Assembly: GCA_963674895.2 (NCBI GenBank) | Contig: CAXXCY010000003.1 | Location: 124,001-188,000 of the forward strand | DNA length: 64,000 bases | Reading direction: 5' to 3' | DNA from: CAXXOK01 sp963674895 | GTDB taxonomy: Bacteria > Bacillota > Clostridia > Christensenellales > Aristaeellaceae | In this document: positions 25,641-33,838 of the stretch, piece by piece | Layout of the letters: each line of letters begins with the position of its first letter | Position numbering within the stretch: the stretch's first letter is position 1 | Notes under the pieces: model-generated | Told to the model about the DNA's origin: nothing | The model's database searches: none | Seen by the model: the letters and a program-made list of their open reading frames with translations, nothing else | Made by a program: the position numbers and the translations under genes

Positions 25641-26315
25641 ATGCGTATACTGCTTGCGGAAGACGATAAGGATTTATCCAGAGCCGTAAAAGTGCTGCTG
25701 GAGCGTTCCGGCTATTCTGTAGACGCGGTGTTTGACGGCTCCGATGCTTTGGACTATGCGGAGTGCGCCGAATACGACTGCATCATTCTGGACTGGATGA
25801 TGCCAAAGCGGGACGGCATCAGCGTATTGCAGCAGCTGCGTGAGCGCAATGTGCAGACTCCCTGTATGCTGCTGACCGCCCGCGACGCGATTGCCGACCG
25901 TGTCAAAGGGCTGGACGCCGGCGCGGACGATTATCTGCCCAAGCCGTTTGCAACAAACGAGATGCTTGCTCGAGTCCGTGCGCTCCTGCGGCGAAAAGCC
26001 GAATACAAGCCCGACATTCTGGAATTCGGCGATATCTCGCTGAATAAGGCGGCGATGGAACTGAAGTGCAAAGCCAGCCTTGTACGGCTGAGCAATAAAG
26101 CGTTTCAGCTGATGGAATTGCTGATTGAAAATTCCCGTATCGTGCTTTCCGTAAACCAGATGATGGAGCGGGTATGGGGCTGGGATACCGAAGCGGAGAT
26201 CAACGTAGTCTGGGTAAACATATCCTATCTCAGAAAAAAACTGGCGGAAATAGGCTCGCATGTGGAGATCAAGGTCTCCCGGGGCGTCGGCTATTCACTG
26301 GAGTATAACCAATGA
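25641..26315 (+). CDS. OmpR-family response regulator
   Basis: A 224-residue regulator with a receiver domain (acidic pocket E7-D8-D9, phospho-acceptor D51 in ILDWMMPKRDG, conserved K in LPKPF) and a winged-helix DNA-binding domain (LSNKAFQLMELLIE, NVVWVNISYLRKKL, VSRGVGYSLE). It follows the membrane protein by 30 bp behind AAGGAGG and overlaps the sensor kinase by ATGA, so it is in the redox operon or at least coupled to it. The likely target is its own operon. Confidence 0.92.
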   Translation: MRILLAEDDKDLSRAVKVLLERSGYSVDAVFDGSDALDYAECAEYDCIILDWMMPKRDGISVLQQLRERNVQTPCMLLTARDAIADRVKGLDAGADDYLPKPFATNEMLARVRALLRRKAEYKPDILEFGDISLNKAAMELKCKASLVRLSNKAFQLMELLIENSRIVLSVNQMMERVWGWDTEAEINVVWVNISYLRKKLAEIGSHVEIKVSRGVGYSLEYNQ

Positions 26316-27553
26316 TTAAAACGATACGAAGGCGGTTTATCCGCATTGCGCTGTTTGCGCTGACGATCGCCATGATTTTCGTGTCGGGAGTGATTAATCT
26401 CGCCAACTGGATCAGCGTTCGCCAGGAAATGGACAGCACCATGGCACTGCTGATCCAGTACGACGGCCAGATCAGCAATATCGAGTTTCCGGCGAACGAT
26501 ATGGACAACCGGGTTGACCTGCCGAGGATCAAACACAACCGGGAGGCCATCTATGAAAACCGGTATTTCTCCATTCTCTATACGGCGGGCGGGGATTACG
26601 CCGTACATGATATGACCCAGATCGCAAGCTATTCGGAAACCGATGCGGTGGCGCTCGCGCAAAGCGTGATTAAATCCGGGAAAGCCACCGGATTTCTGGA
26701 CGATTTTCTCTATGCCGTATACCGCAAGGACAACGCGCAGATCATCATTTTTCTGGACTGCGGAACCAAGCTCGGCGCGCTGCGCTCGCTGCTTTGGATA
26801 TCCGGAATTGCGTGCCTCCTGGGCATTGCGATCGCGTGGCTGATTGTGGCGCTTGTCAGCAAGCGTATGATTCATCCGCTGATTGAAAGCGCGGAAAAGC
26901 AGAAACAGTTTATCACGGACGCGGGCCATGAGCTGAAAACGCCTCTGACCGTCATTTCCACCAATATGGAATTGCTGACGATGGACGTCGGCGCCAACGA
27001 ATGGATACAAAGCACGCAGAAGCAGCTGGGGGCGATGCGCTCGCTGGTCAACGAGCTGGTGTTTCTGTCCCGTATGGATGAAGACGAAGCCGCGCTGCCC
27101 AAGCGGCAGTTCAATCTGACCGACGCGCTTGAGGACACGGTCGGACCCTTCGCGGACATGGCGGAATTTCAGGGCAAAACGTTTGCCGTAACCGCCGAGA
27201 AGGGGATCGTTTATTCCGGCGATGAAAGCTCGATCCGCAGGTTGATGTCCGTGCTGTGCGACAACGCTCTGAAACACGCGCCGCATAACGATACGGTTTC
27301 GGTCCGGCTGCGCAGGGACGGCAAGCGGGTTGTCCTGGAAACGGAAAACAGCCTGTCGGAACCGATGGATGAAAAAACGTTGAGCCATCTGTTTGACCGG
27401 TTCTACCGCGCGGACCAGTCGCGCGTCAAAACCGACGTGCACAGCGGCTACGGCATCGGCCTTGCGGTTGCCAAAGCGATCGTAGCGAAACACAACGGAC
27501 AGATTTCCGCGTGCGTAAAGGAAGGCAGAATTACGTTTTCCTGCGTTTTATGA
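26312..27553 (+). CDS. Sensor histidine kinase
   Basis: A 413-residue membrane kinase, partner of the preceding regulator. One transmembrane helix at about 12-32, an extracytoplasmic sensor of about 120 residues, and a second helix near 155-178. There is no clear HAMP domain; the second helix runs directly into the DHp domain with the phospho-acceptor His in DAGHELKTPL. ATPase boxes are DNALKHAPHNDT (N), GYGIGLAVAKAIV (G2) and FDRFYRADQSR (F). The sensed signal is unknown; operon context suggests redox or the reductase substrate. Confidence 0.9.
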   Translation: MIKTIRRRFIRIALFALTIAMIFVSGVINLANWISVRQEMDSTMALLIQYDGQISNIEFPANDMDNRVDLPRIKHNREAIYENRYFSILYTAGGDYAVHDMTQIASYSETDAVALAQSVIKSGKATGFLDDFLYAVYRKDNAQIIIFLDCGTKLGALRSLLWISGIACLLGIAIAWLIVALVSKRMIHPLIESAEKQKQFITDAGHELKTPLTVISTNMELLTMDVGANEWIQSTQKQLGAMRSLVNELVFLSRMDEDEAALPKRQFNLTDALEDTVGPFADMAEFQGKTFAVTAEKGIVYSGDESSIRRLMSVLCDNALKHAPHNDTVSVRLRRDGKRVVLETENSLSEPMDEKTLSHLFDRFYRADQSRVKTDVHSGYGIGLAVAKAIVAKHNGQISACVKEGRITFSCVL

Positions 27554-27616
27554 TCGGAAATCAAACGCCGGGAATCCCCTGGATTTCATGATGATTTGAC
27601 ATTGAGGATTGAAAGC

Positions 27617-28813
27617 ATGCAGCTGTCGCTTTATGTGCATTTCCCGTTTTGCAGATCCAAGTGCGTATACTGCGATTTCTGTTCGTTTGCGGCTGATAAA
27701 ACTACGATTGAAAACTACTGCGAAAGCCTGACGCGGGAGGCTGAGCTCGCCGCGGCGGAGCACCCGGACGCGGAGATCGATACCGTATACTTCGGCGGGG
27801 GGACGCCGTCCGTCGTTCCCGCGCCGCTGATGCGGAAGGTTACACGGAAATTGCGGGAATGCTTTTTTATTCCAAACGGCGTCGAATATACCTCCGAGGC
27901 CAATCCGGGAACGCTGACGGACGCGTGGCTCGATGTGATGACGGAAGCGGGCATGAAACGGTTATCTGTCGGCGTGCAGGCCAGGCAGGACAGGCTGCTC
28001 AGGTTTCTCGGGCGCATCCACAGCTTTCCGGAGGCGGAAGAGGCGCTCGATATGGCGCGAAAGCACGGCGTTGAAAACCTGAGCGTCGATCTGATGTACG
28101 GCCTGCCCACGCAAACCCTGGACGAATATCTGGAGTCCATCCGCGCGGCCGCCGGTCTCGGCGTACGGCATATTTCGGCCTACGCGCTCAAGGTGGAGGA
28201 AGGAACGAAGCTGTATACGATGGTCGGAAACGGGGAAGCCGCCCTGCCGGACGAGGATGAAACCGCCGATATGATGGAAGCGGGCATCGATCTGCTGGAG
28301 TCCCTGGGGTACCGCCGATACGAAATCTCGAATTTTGCCAGGCAGGGATATGAATCGCGGCATAATCTGGCATACTGGCGGCAGCGGTATTACCTGGGGC
28401 TGGGCCTTGGCGCGGCCGGAATGCTGCCCGCGGACGGCGCCGCGTACGTCCGCCGGACGAATACCGATTCCATCGATACGTATCGCGGCCTGCTTGCGCA
28501 GGGACGGCTTCCCGTACGGGAAACGGTTTCCGTCGGCCGGAACGAGGCCATGTTTGAAACGGTCATGCTGGGGCTGCGCACTACGGACGGCATCGGGCAC
28601 AGCGATTTTAAGCGGATGCACGGCGCGGAGCTGGCGGACGTTTATGGCGGCGCGGTCCGCGAACTGCGGGAAAAGGGATGGCTTGCGCCGGAGAAGCCTG
28701 AAAACCCGCGCCTCGCGCTCAACCGCAGGGGGCTCGCCGTACAGAATGCGGCGCTGATGCCGTTTCTGGAACCCGTTTCCCGGAATACTGTTGCAAAAGA
28801 GTCACAAAAATAA
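27617..28813 (+). CDS. hemW: HemW-like radical SAM heme chaperone
   Basis: A 398-residue radical SAM protein. ATG at 27617 follows TGAGGATTGAAAG; the ATG at 27596 has no site. The motif FCRSKCVYCDF near residues 12-19 and the GGGTPS motif are typical of HemN/HemW; the family-wide YEISNFA and HNLAYW motifs are also present. It has the single CX3CX2C without the extra N-terminal residues of true HemN, so it is the heme-insertion chaperone rather than coproporphyrinogen dehydrogenase. It lies upstream of hrcA, the common Firmicutes arrangement. Confidence 0.9.
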   Translation: MQLSLYVHFPFCRSKCVYCDFCSFAADKTTIENYCESLTREAELAAAEHPDAEIDTVYFGGGTPSVVPAPLMRKVTRKLRECFFIPNGVEYTSEANPGTLTDAWLDVMTEAGMKRLSVGVQARQDRLLRFLGRIHSFPEAEEALDMARKHGVENLSVDLMYGLPTQTLDEYLESIRAAAGLGVRHISAYALKVEEGTKLYTMVGNGEAALPDEDETADMMEAGIDLLESLGYRRYEISNFARQGYESRHNLAYWRQRYYLGLGLGAAGMLPADGAAYVRRTNTDSIDTYRGLLAQGRLPVRETVSVGRNEAMFETVMLGLRTTDGIGHSDFKRMHGAELADVYGGAVRELREKGWLAPEKPENPRLALNRRGLAVQNAALMPFLEPVSRNTVAKESQK

Positions 28814-28824
28814 TCAAAAATATT

Positions 28825-28841
28825 AGTCAGAAAAGGTCAAA
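28825..28841 (+). promoter_or_regulatory. CtsR-like heptad pair upstream of hrcA
   Basis: AGTCAGA-AAA-GGTCAAA matches the direct-heptad CtsR box (RGTCAAA-NAN-RGTCAAA) in 13 of 14 defined bases. It lies near a possible AT-rich -10 around 28856-28863 and about 75 bp before the main hrcA -35. Confidence 0.4.
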
Positions 28842-28913
28842 AATCGAATGAAAGCCTTATTATATAAGGGATACAGGCATGCACCAATTCCCTGATTGTT
28901 TGCGCCAAAACCC

Positions 28914-28942
28914 TTGACAAACACGGGAAACAGGGCTATGAT
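28914..28942 (+). promoter_or_regulatory. Promoter of the hrcA-dnaK operon
   Basis: TTGACA at 28914-28919, a 17-bp spacer and TATGAT at 28937-28942, followed by the CIRCE operator. Confidence 0.85.
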
Positions 28943-28950
28943 AGGAACGG

Positions 28951-28977
28951 TTAGCACTCACGACGAACGAGTGCTAA
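28951..28977 (+). promoter_or_regulatory. CIRCE operator (HrcA-binding)
   Basis: A perfect TTAGCACTC-N9-GAGTGCTAA element starting 8 bp after the -10, overlapping the transcription start. HrcA binding here represses the heat-shock operon. Confidence 0.97.
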
Positions 28978-29015
28978 CAACACCCGAAGCCACGCCGCCG
29001 CCCGGAGGTGAGAGG

Positions 29016-30044
29016 ATGGCAATGGACGCCAGAAAATTCAGAATACTGCAGGCGATCATCGACGATTATATTCTCACGGCGATCCCTGTGGGCAGCCGCA
29101 CGATTTCCAAGCGGTACGACATGAATCTGAGCTCCGCCACCATCCGAAACGAGATGAGCGATCTGGAGGAACTCGGATATCTGGATCAGCCGCATGTCAG
29201 TGCCGGGCGCATACCCAGCGCGAAAGCCTACCGGCTGTACGTGGACGAACTGCTTCGGGAGGGCAAGCTGAAAACGGACGACGTGCAAAGCATCCGCGAG
29301 CACTTCAAAAACCGTTCCGGCAAAATGGAGGACGTCATCAGCCGCGCCGCGCAGGTGCTCTCCAACATCACAAGCTATACATCGCTTGCGATGGGGCCCA
29401 AGGGCGCCGAGATGACCGTCCGGAACCTGCAGCTCGTGCCCATCAGCCACCGGAGCGCTTTGCTTGTTATCGTAACCGATACGGGCATCATCCGCGACAG
29501 CGTGATCCACGTGGACAGCGATCTGGATTCGGATGCGCTTTACGCCATCAGCCGGATGCTGACGGAACGCGTTTCCGGCTGTACGCTGCACGAGACCCAG
29601 CAGATTTTAAAATCCACGAGCAGGGAGTTCGCGGAAAAGCACGGCGTGATCGAGAGCATCTCAAGCCTGGTCGCGGAGGCGGAAAGTTCCGGCAGTACGG
29701 CCAAGATTGCCTTTGCGGGGCCCAGCAACATTCTCAATTTCCCCGAGTATTCAGACATTGAGAAGGCGCGCACGTTCCTGTCGCTGCTGGAGACCAAGGA
29801 CACGATCCTTTCGCTTCTGGAACAGCGGCAGTCCGTCGCATTCACCGTGCGCATCGGGCCGGAAACAGGCGTTCCGGAGCTGGCGGATTGTTCGGTTGTC
29901 ACGGCGACGTATTCGCTGGACAACGGAACCCACGGCACGATCGGAGTCATCGGGCCCATACGCATGCAGTACGGCCGCGTGCTGGGCGTGCTCGGCGCGA
30001 TGGGACAGCAGCTGTCCAGCCTGCTGAAAGAGGATAAGGAGTGA
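29016..30044 (+). CDS. hrcA: Heat-shock repressor HrcA
   Basis: A 342-residue repressor. ATG at 29016 follows GGAGG with 7-nt spacing and gives the typical MDARKFRILQAII start; the frame from 28896 would run through promoter and CIRCE. The N-terminal winged helix includes the SSATIRNEMSDLEELGYL recognition region and the GRIPSAKAYRLYVD motif; the C-terminal GAF-like dimer domain follows. It binds the CIRCE element just upstream and is kept active by GroEL. First gene of the chaperone operon, 4 bp before grpE. Confidence 0.97.
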   Translation: MAMDARKFRILQAIIDDYILTAIPVGSRTISKRYDMNLSSATIRNEMSDLEELGYLDQPHVSAGRIPSAKAYRLYVDELLREGKLKTDDVQSIREHFKNRSGKMEDVISRAAQVLSNITSYTSLAMGPKGAEMTVRNLQLVPISHRSALLVIVTDTGIIRDSVIHVDSDLDSDALYAISRMLTERVSGCTLHETQQILKSTSREFAEKHGVIESISSLVAEAESSGSTAKIAFAGPSNILNFPEYSDIEKARTFLSLLETKDTILSLLEQRQSVAFTVRIGPETGVPELADCSVVTATYSLDNGTHGTIGVIGPIRMQYGRVLGVLGAMGQQLSSLLKEDKE

Positions 30045-30048
30045 TTGC

Positions 30049-30624
30049 ATGGCAAAAGATAAGACCGTGAACCCTGAACAGGACGCGCCCGAAACCGAGC
30101 CGGAAACGCCGGAATTGCCCGAAGAAGTAACCGAGGCCGTCGCCGAGGACGTCAGGGCCGACGTGGAGGCATTGGAAGTCGCGCTGGCTGAATCAAACGG
30201 CAAGGCGGACGAATACCTGAACCTTGCGCAGCGCGTACAGGCGGACTTTGACAATTTTCGCCGCCGCAACCAAAACGTACGCGGAGAGGCCTTTGAAGAC
30301 GGCGCCAGGTCCATCGTAGTGCTGCTGCTTCCGGTGCTTGACAATATGGAACGCGCGATGGAAGCCGCGAAAGCCAGCGAGGATAAGGCCCTCAAGGAAG
30401 GCATGGAAATGGTTTCCAGGCAGCTTCGGGAAGTGTTTAAAAAGCGCGGCGTAACGCCTATCGAGCGTCTCGGCGAGAAGTTTGACCCGAACCTCGAAAA
30501 CGCCATCATGAACGGCGCGCCGGAGGACGGCGAGGCGGGCACGGTGTGCGAGGTGCTGCAAAAGGGGTACCGCATGGGCGATACGGTGCTCAGGCACGCG
30601 ATGGTCAAGGTCGTGCCGGAGTAG
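30049..30624 (+). CDS. grpE: Nucleotide exchange factor GrpE
   Basis: A 191-residue protein: an acidic, disordered N-terminus (about 45 residues), a long coiled coil (LAQRVQADFDNFRRRN is the family motif) and a C-terminal beta domain with the EVLQKGY and RHAMVKV motifs. It releases ADP from DnaK. AAGGAGTGATTGC precedes the start, and it lies between hrcA and dnaK. Confidence 0.96.
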   Translation: MAKDKTVNPEQDAPETEPETPELPEEVTEAVAEDVRADVEALEVALAESNGKADEYLNLAQRVQADFDNFRRRNQNVRGEAFEDGARSIVVLLLPVLDNMERAMEAAKASEDKALKEGMEMVSRQLREVFKKRGVTPIERLGEKFDPNLENAIMNGAPEDGEAGTVCEVLQKGYRMGDTVLRHAMVKVVPE

Positions 30625-30709
30625 CGGACAGACGGATAAAGGCAAAGCCTTTTCCACATAAATTCGATTACATGTTGAAGAACAGCGGATAAAACAAGGA
30701 GGAACTATC

Positions 30710-32539
30710 ATGAGCAAAATCATCGGAATCGACTTAGGAACCACCAATAGCTGCGTTGCCGTTTTGGAAGGCGGCGAGCCTGTTGTCATCCCCAACGCCG
30801 AGGGCGCGCGCACTACGCCGTCCGTCGTTGCGTTTACCAAGGAAGGCGAGCGGCTGGTAGGCCAGATCGCCAAGCGGCAGGCCGTTACCAACCCGGAGCG
30901 CACGGTGCTTTCCATCAAGCGCGAAATGGGCACGGCCCACAAGGTGGATATCGACGGCAAAAAATATACACCGCAGGAAATCAGCGCGATGATCCTGCAG
31001 AAATTGAAGACCGACGCGGAAGCGTACCTCGGCGAAACGATTACCCAGGCGGTTATCACCGTGCCTGCGTATTTCTCCGACAGCCAGCGCCAGGCCACCA
31101 AGGACGCGGGCCGCATCGCGGGCCTGGAAGTGCTCCGGATTATCAACGAGCCGACCGCGGCCTCGCTTGCTTACGGTCTTGATAAGGAAGGTACGCAGAA
31201 GATTTTGGTATACGACCTGGGCGGCGGTACGTTCGACGTAAGTTTGCTGGAGATCGGCGACGGCGTGTTCGAAGTGCTGGCCACCAACGGTAACAACCGG
31301 CTGGGCGGCGACGACTTTGACAACCGCATTATCGACTGGATCGCCGACAGCTTTAAAAAGGAATACGGCATCGACCTCAAGAAGGACCGCATGGCGTACC
31401 AGCGCCTGAAGGAAGCCGCCGAGAAGGCGAAAATCGACCTCTCCGGCGTGATGAGCGCGTCCATCAATCTGCCGTTTATCACCAGCGACCAGAACGGCCC
31501 CAAGCATCTGGACATGACCCTGACCCGCGCGAAGTTTGACGAGCTCACAGCCGATCTGGTGGACAAGACCATCGATCCGATGAACAAGGCTCTCAAAGAC
31601 GCTGGCCTCACCGCCGACGATATCGATAAGGTCATCCTCGTGGGCGGCTCCACGCGTACGCCTGCCGTACAGGCTGCGGTGAAGAAGATCACCAAGAAGG
31701 AGCCCTTCAAGGGCATCAACCCCGACGAATGCGTTGCCATCGGCGCGGCCATCCAGGCCGGCGTTTTGGGCGGCGAAGTCAAGGACGTGCTGCTTTTGGA
31801 CGTCACCCCGCTTTCCCTGGGGCTGGAGACCGAAGGCCACATCTTCACCCGCCTGATCGAGCGCAACACCACCATCCCCACCACGAAGTCGCAGGTGTTC
31901 TCCACCGCGGCCGACGGGCAGACCACCGTGGAAATCCACGTGCTGCAGGGCGAACGTCCCATGGCGTTTGACAACAAAACCCTCGGGCGCTTCCAGCTCA
32001 CGGGCATCCCGGCCGCGCCGCGCGGCGTGCCGCAGATCGAGGTCACCTTCTCCATCGACCGCAACGGCATCGTGAACGTGTCCGCAAAGGACAAGGGCAC
32101 CGGCAACGAACAGAAGATCACCATCACGGCCTCTACCAACATGTCGGAGGAAGAGATCCAGCAGCGCGTGAAGGAAGCCGAGCAGTTTGCCGAGGAAGAC
32201 AAGAAGCGCCAGAAGGAAGTTGAAACCATCAACAAGGCCGACAGCCTGATCTACGAGATGGAAAAGCAGCTGCGTGAAAACGGCGATAAGCTCTCCGCGG
32301 AAGACAAGGCTACCGTGCAATCCGAACTGGACGAGTTCAAGAAGGTTAAGGAAACCAATAATGCCGACCAGATTGAGTCGGCTATGGAACCGCTGACTCA
32401 AAAGGTTTACCAGATCTTCGGCAAGCTCTACCAGCAGGAAAACGCGCAGGCCGCCCCCGATATGGGACAGCAGGCCCCGCCGGACGCCCCGGTAGAGAAT
32501 GACGACGGGACGGTAAACACCGACTTTGACGTAGAATAA
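30710..32539 (+). CDS. dnaK: Chaperone DnaK (Hsp70)
   Basis: A 609-residue Hsp70. The N-terminal ATPase starts GIDLGTTNSCVAVLEGG and has DLGGGTFDVSLLEIG and VGGSTRTPAVQ; the substrate-binding domain has DVTPLSLGLET and ends with the acidic NTDFDVE tail. It has the shorter subdomain IIB lacking the 24-residue insert of Gram-negative DnaK, as expected for Firmicutes. AAGGAGGAAC precedes the ATG. The 85-bp gap after grpE holds a small hairpin; the gap to dnaJ carries a structured repeat. Confidence 0.98.
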   Translation: MSKIIGIDLGTTNSCVAVLEGGEPVVIPNAEGARTTPSVVAFTKEGERLVGQIAKRQAVTNPERTVLSIKREMGTAHKVDIDGKKYTPQEISAMILQKLKTDAEAYLGETITQAVITVPAYFSDSQRQATKDAGRIAGLEVLRIINEPTAASLAYGLDKEGTQKILVYDLGGGTFDVSLLEIGDGVFEVLATNGNNRLGGDDFDNRIIDWIADSFKKEYGIDLKKDRMAYQRLKEAAEKAKIDLSGVMSASINLPFITSDQNGPKHLDMTLTRAKFDELTADLVDKTIDPMNKALKDAGLTADDIDKVILVGGSTRTPAVQAAVKKITKKEPFKGINPDECVAIGAAIQAGVLGGEVKDVLLLDVTPLSLGLETEGHIFTRLIERNTTIPTTKSQVFSTAADGQTTVEIHVLQGERPMAFDNKTLGRFQLTGIPAAPRGVPQIEVTFSIDRNGIVNVSAKDKGTGNEQKITITASTNMSEEEIQQRVKEAEQFAEEDKKRQKEVETINKADSLIYEMEKQLRENGDKLSAEDKATVQSELDEFKKVKETNNADQIESAMEPLTQKVYQIFGKLYQQENAQAAPDMGQQAPPDAPVENDDGTVNTDFDVE

Positions 32540-32540
32540 T

Positions 32541-32665
32541 CAGCCTGCCCAAAAAGCCCAATCTGCGTTGTCAGCATCGAGGTGGCAAGAGCATCACTTA
32601 CAAAAGAGTAAGCTCAGCCCTTGCCACTCTCGCTTCCTCACATATCGGGCCTTTTGAACAGGCTG
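32541..32665. repeat. Structured 125-bp repeat element between dnaK and dnaJ
   Basis: Ends CAGCCTG...CAGGCTG are imperfect 19-bp inverted repeats (16 of 19 match). Inside are two nested inverted repeats: GTGGCAAG (32582-32589) with CTTGCCAC (32620-32627), and CTTAC with GTAAG (32597-32612). Mismatches in the outer stem become G-U pairs in minus-strand RNA. The right end resembles a short copy at 37565-37589. It has no coding capacity and looks like a small non-autonomous or REP-like element. Confidence 0.55.
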
Positions 32666-32713
32666 ACAGCGAAACTTAGGGGTATTTCGCACAACAACGG
32701 AAGCAGGTGAACC

Positions 32714-33784
32714 ATGGCCAAGCGCGACTACTATGAAGCCCTCGGCGTACCCAAGAACGCGTCCGAGGACGATATTAAAAAGGCATACCGCAAGAAGGCG
32801 AAGGAATGCCATCCCGATTTGAATCCCGACGACCATAAGGCCGAGGAGCGCTTCAACGAAATCAACGAAGCCAACGAGGTCTTAAGCGACGCCAAAAAGC
32901 GAGCCCAGTACGACCAGTTCGGGCACGACGGCCCGAACATGCAGGGCTTCGGCGGCGGCGGAAGCGGGTTCCAGGGCTTTGACGGCTTCGGCGATATCGG
33001 CGATATCTTTTCGTCGATCTTCGGCGGCGGCATGGGCGCCCGGACAAGCCGCGGAAACGGCCCCGTTCCCGGCGACGACCTGCGCTACGATATGACCATC
33101 ACGTTTGAAGAGGCCGCGTTCGGCGCGCAGAAATCCTTTGAGTTTTACCGCAACGAAAACTGCGAGACCTGCAATGGGAGCGGCACCAAACCGGGCACAA
33201 CCGCGAAGACCTGCCCCACCTGCGGCGGAAGCGGCCAGGTGCGCTCCAGCGGCGGATTTATGGTGACGGTGCGCACATGCCCCACCTGCCACGGCGAAGG
33301 CAAGATCGTGTCCGACAAATGCACGGCCTGCGGCGGCAGCGGCCGCGTGCGCAGAAAGCGTACGGCCACCCTCAGGGTCCCCGCGGGAATCGACAGCGGA
33401 CAGAGCATCAAGCTGGAAGGCAACGGGGAGCCCGGGCTGCGCGGCGGCCCCAACGGCGACCTGTACGTGCGCATATCGATCAAACCGCATTCCGTTTTCA
33501 AGCGCGAGGGCACGACGCTGAAGCTTGATCTGGACATCAGCATGGTGGACGCGGCGCTGGGGGCGGACATCAATGTGCCGACCCTCAAGGAATCCGTAAA
33601 ATACCGCATCCCCGAAGGAACGCAAAGCGGGACGGTTTTCCGGCTGAAAGGATATGGAATTCCCAACCTGCGCGGCTCCGGCAAGGGCGATTTGATGGTG
33701 CGGGTACGCGTGGATATTCCCAAGAAACTGAGCAGCAGGCAAAAGGAGCTGCTGCGGCAGTTTGATCAGACTTTGAAAAAGTAA
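32714..33784 (+). CDS. dnaJ: Chaperone DnaJ (Hsp40)
   Basis: A 356-residue type I DnaJ. J domain with HPD motif (ECHPDLNPD), a Gly/Phe-rich linker near residues 75-110, four zinc-binding CXXCXGXG units (CETCNGSG, CPTCGGSG, CPTCHGEG, CTACGGSG) and a C-terminal substrate domain. It stimulates DnaK ATPase and delivers unfolded clients. GAAGCAGGTG precedes the ATG. Heat-shock induced through the upstream CIRCE, unless the repeat element before it changes expression. Confidence 0.98.
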   Translation: MAKRDYYEALGVPKNASEDDIKKAYRKKAKECHPDLNPDDHKAEERFNEINEANEVLSDAKKRAQYDQFGHDGPNMQGFGGGGSGFQGFDGFGDIGDIFSSIFGGGMGARTSRGNGPVPGDDLRYDMTITFEEAAFGAQKSFEFYRNENCETCNGSGTKPGTTAKTCPTCGGSGQVRSSGGFMVTVRTCPTCHGEGKIVSDKCTACGGSGRVRRKRTATLRVPAGIDSGQSIKLEGNGEPGLRGGPNGDLYVRISIKPHSVFKREGTTLKLDLDISMVDAALGADINVPTLKESVKYRIPEGTQSGTVFRLKGYGIPNLRGSGKGDLMVRVRVDIPKKLSSRQKELLRQFDQTLKK

Positions 33785-33788
33785 CCGG

Positions 33789-33815
33789 ACAGGCTTTTCA
33801 CGAGGGAAAGCCTGT
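33789..33815 (+). terminator. Hairpin between dnaJ and prmA
   Basis: An 11-bp stem (ACAGGCTTTTC at 33789-33799 against 33805-33815, one G-U) with a 5-nt loop. There is no T-run after it, so it may attenuate rather than end transcription. Confidence 0.4.
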
Positions 33816-33838
33816 TCGCTTATGGGAGGGCGAGGCAT

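Noticed and set aside
30734..32401. A 555-codon frame antisense to dnaK
   Set aside because: Shadow of dnaK; composition rich in G, H, V and D without motifs.
33785..33838. Terminator dividing the dnaJ and prmA units
   Set aside because: The stem is good but has no T-run, and the gene order is that of one long operon, so full termination is not claimed.
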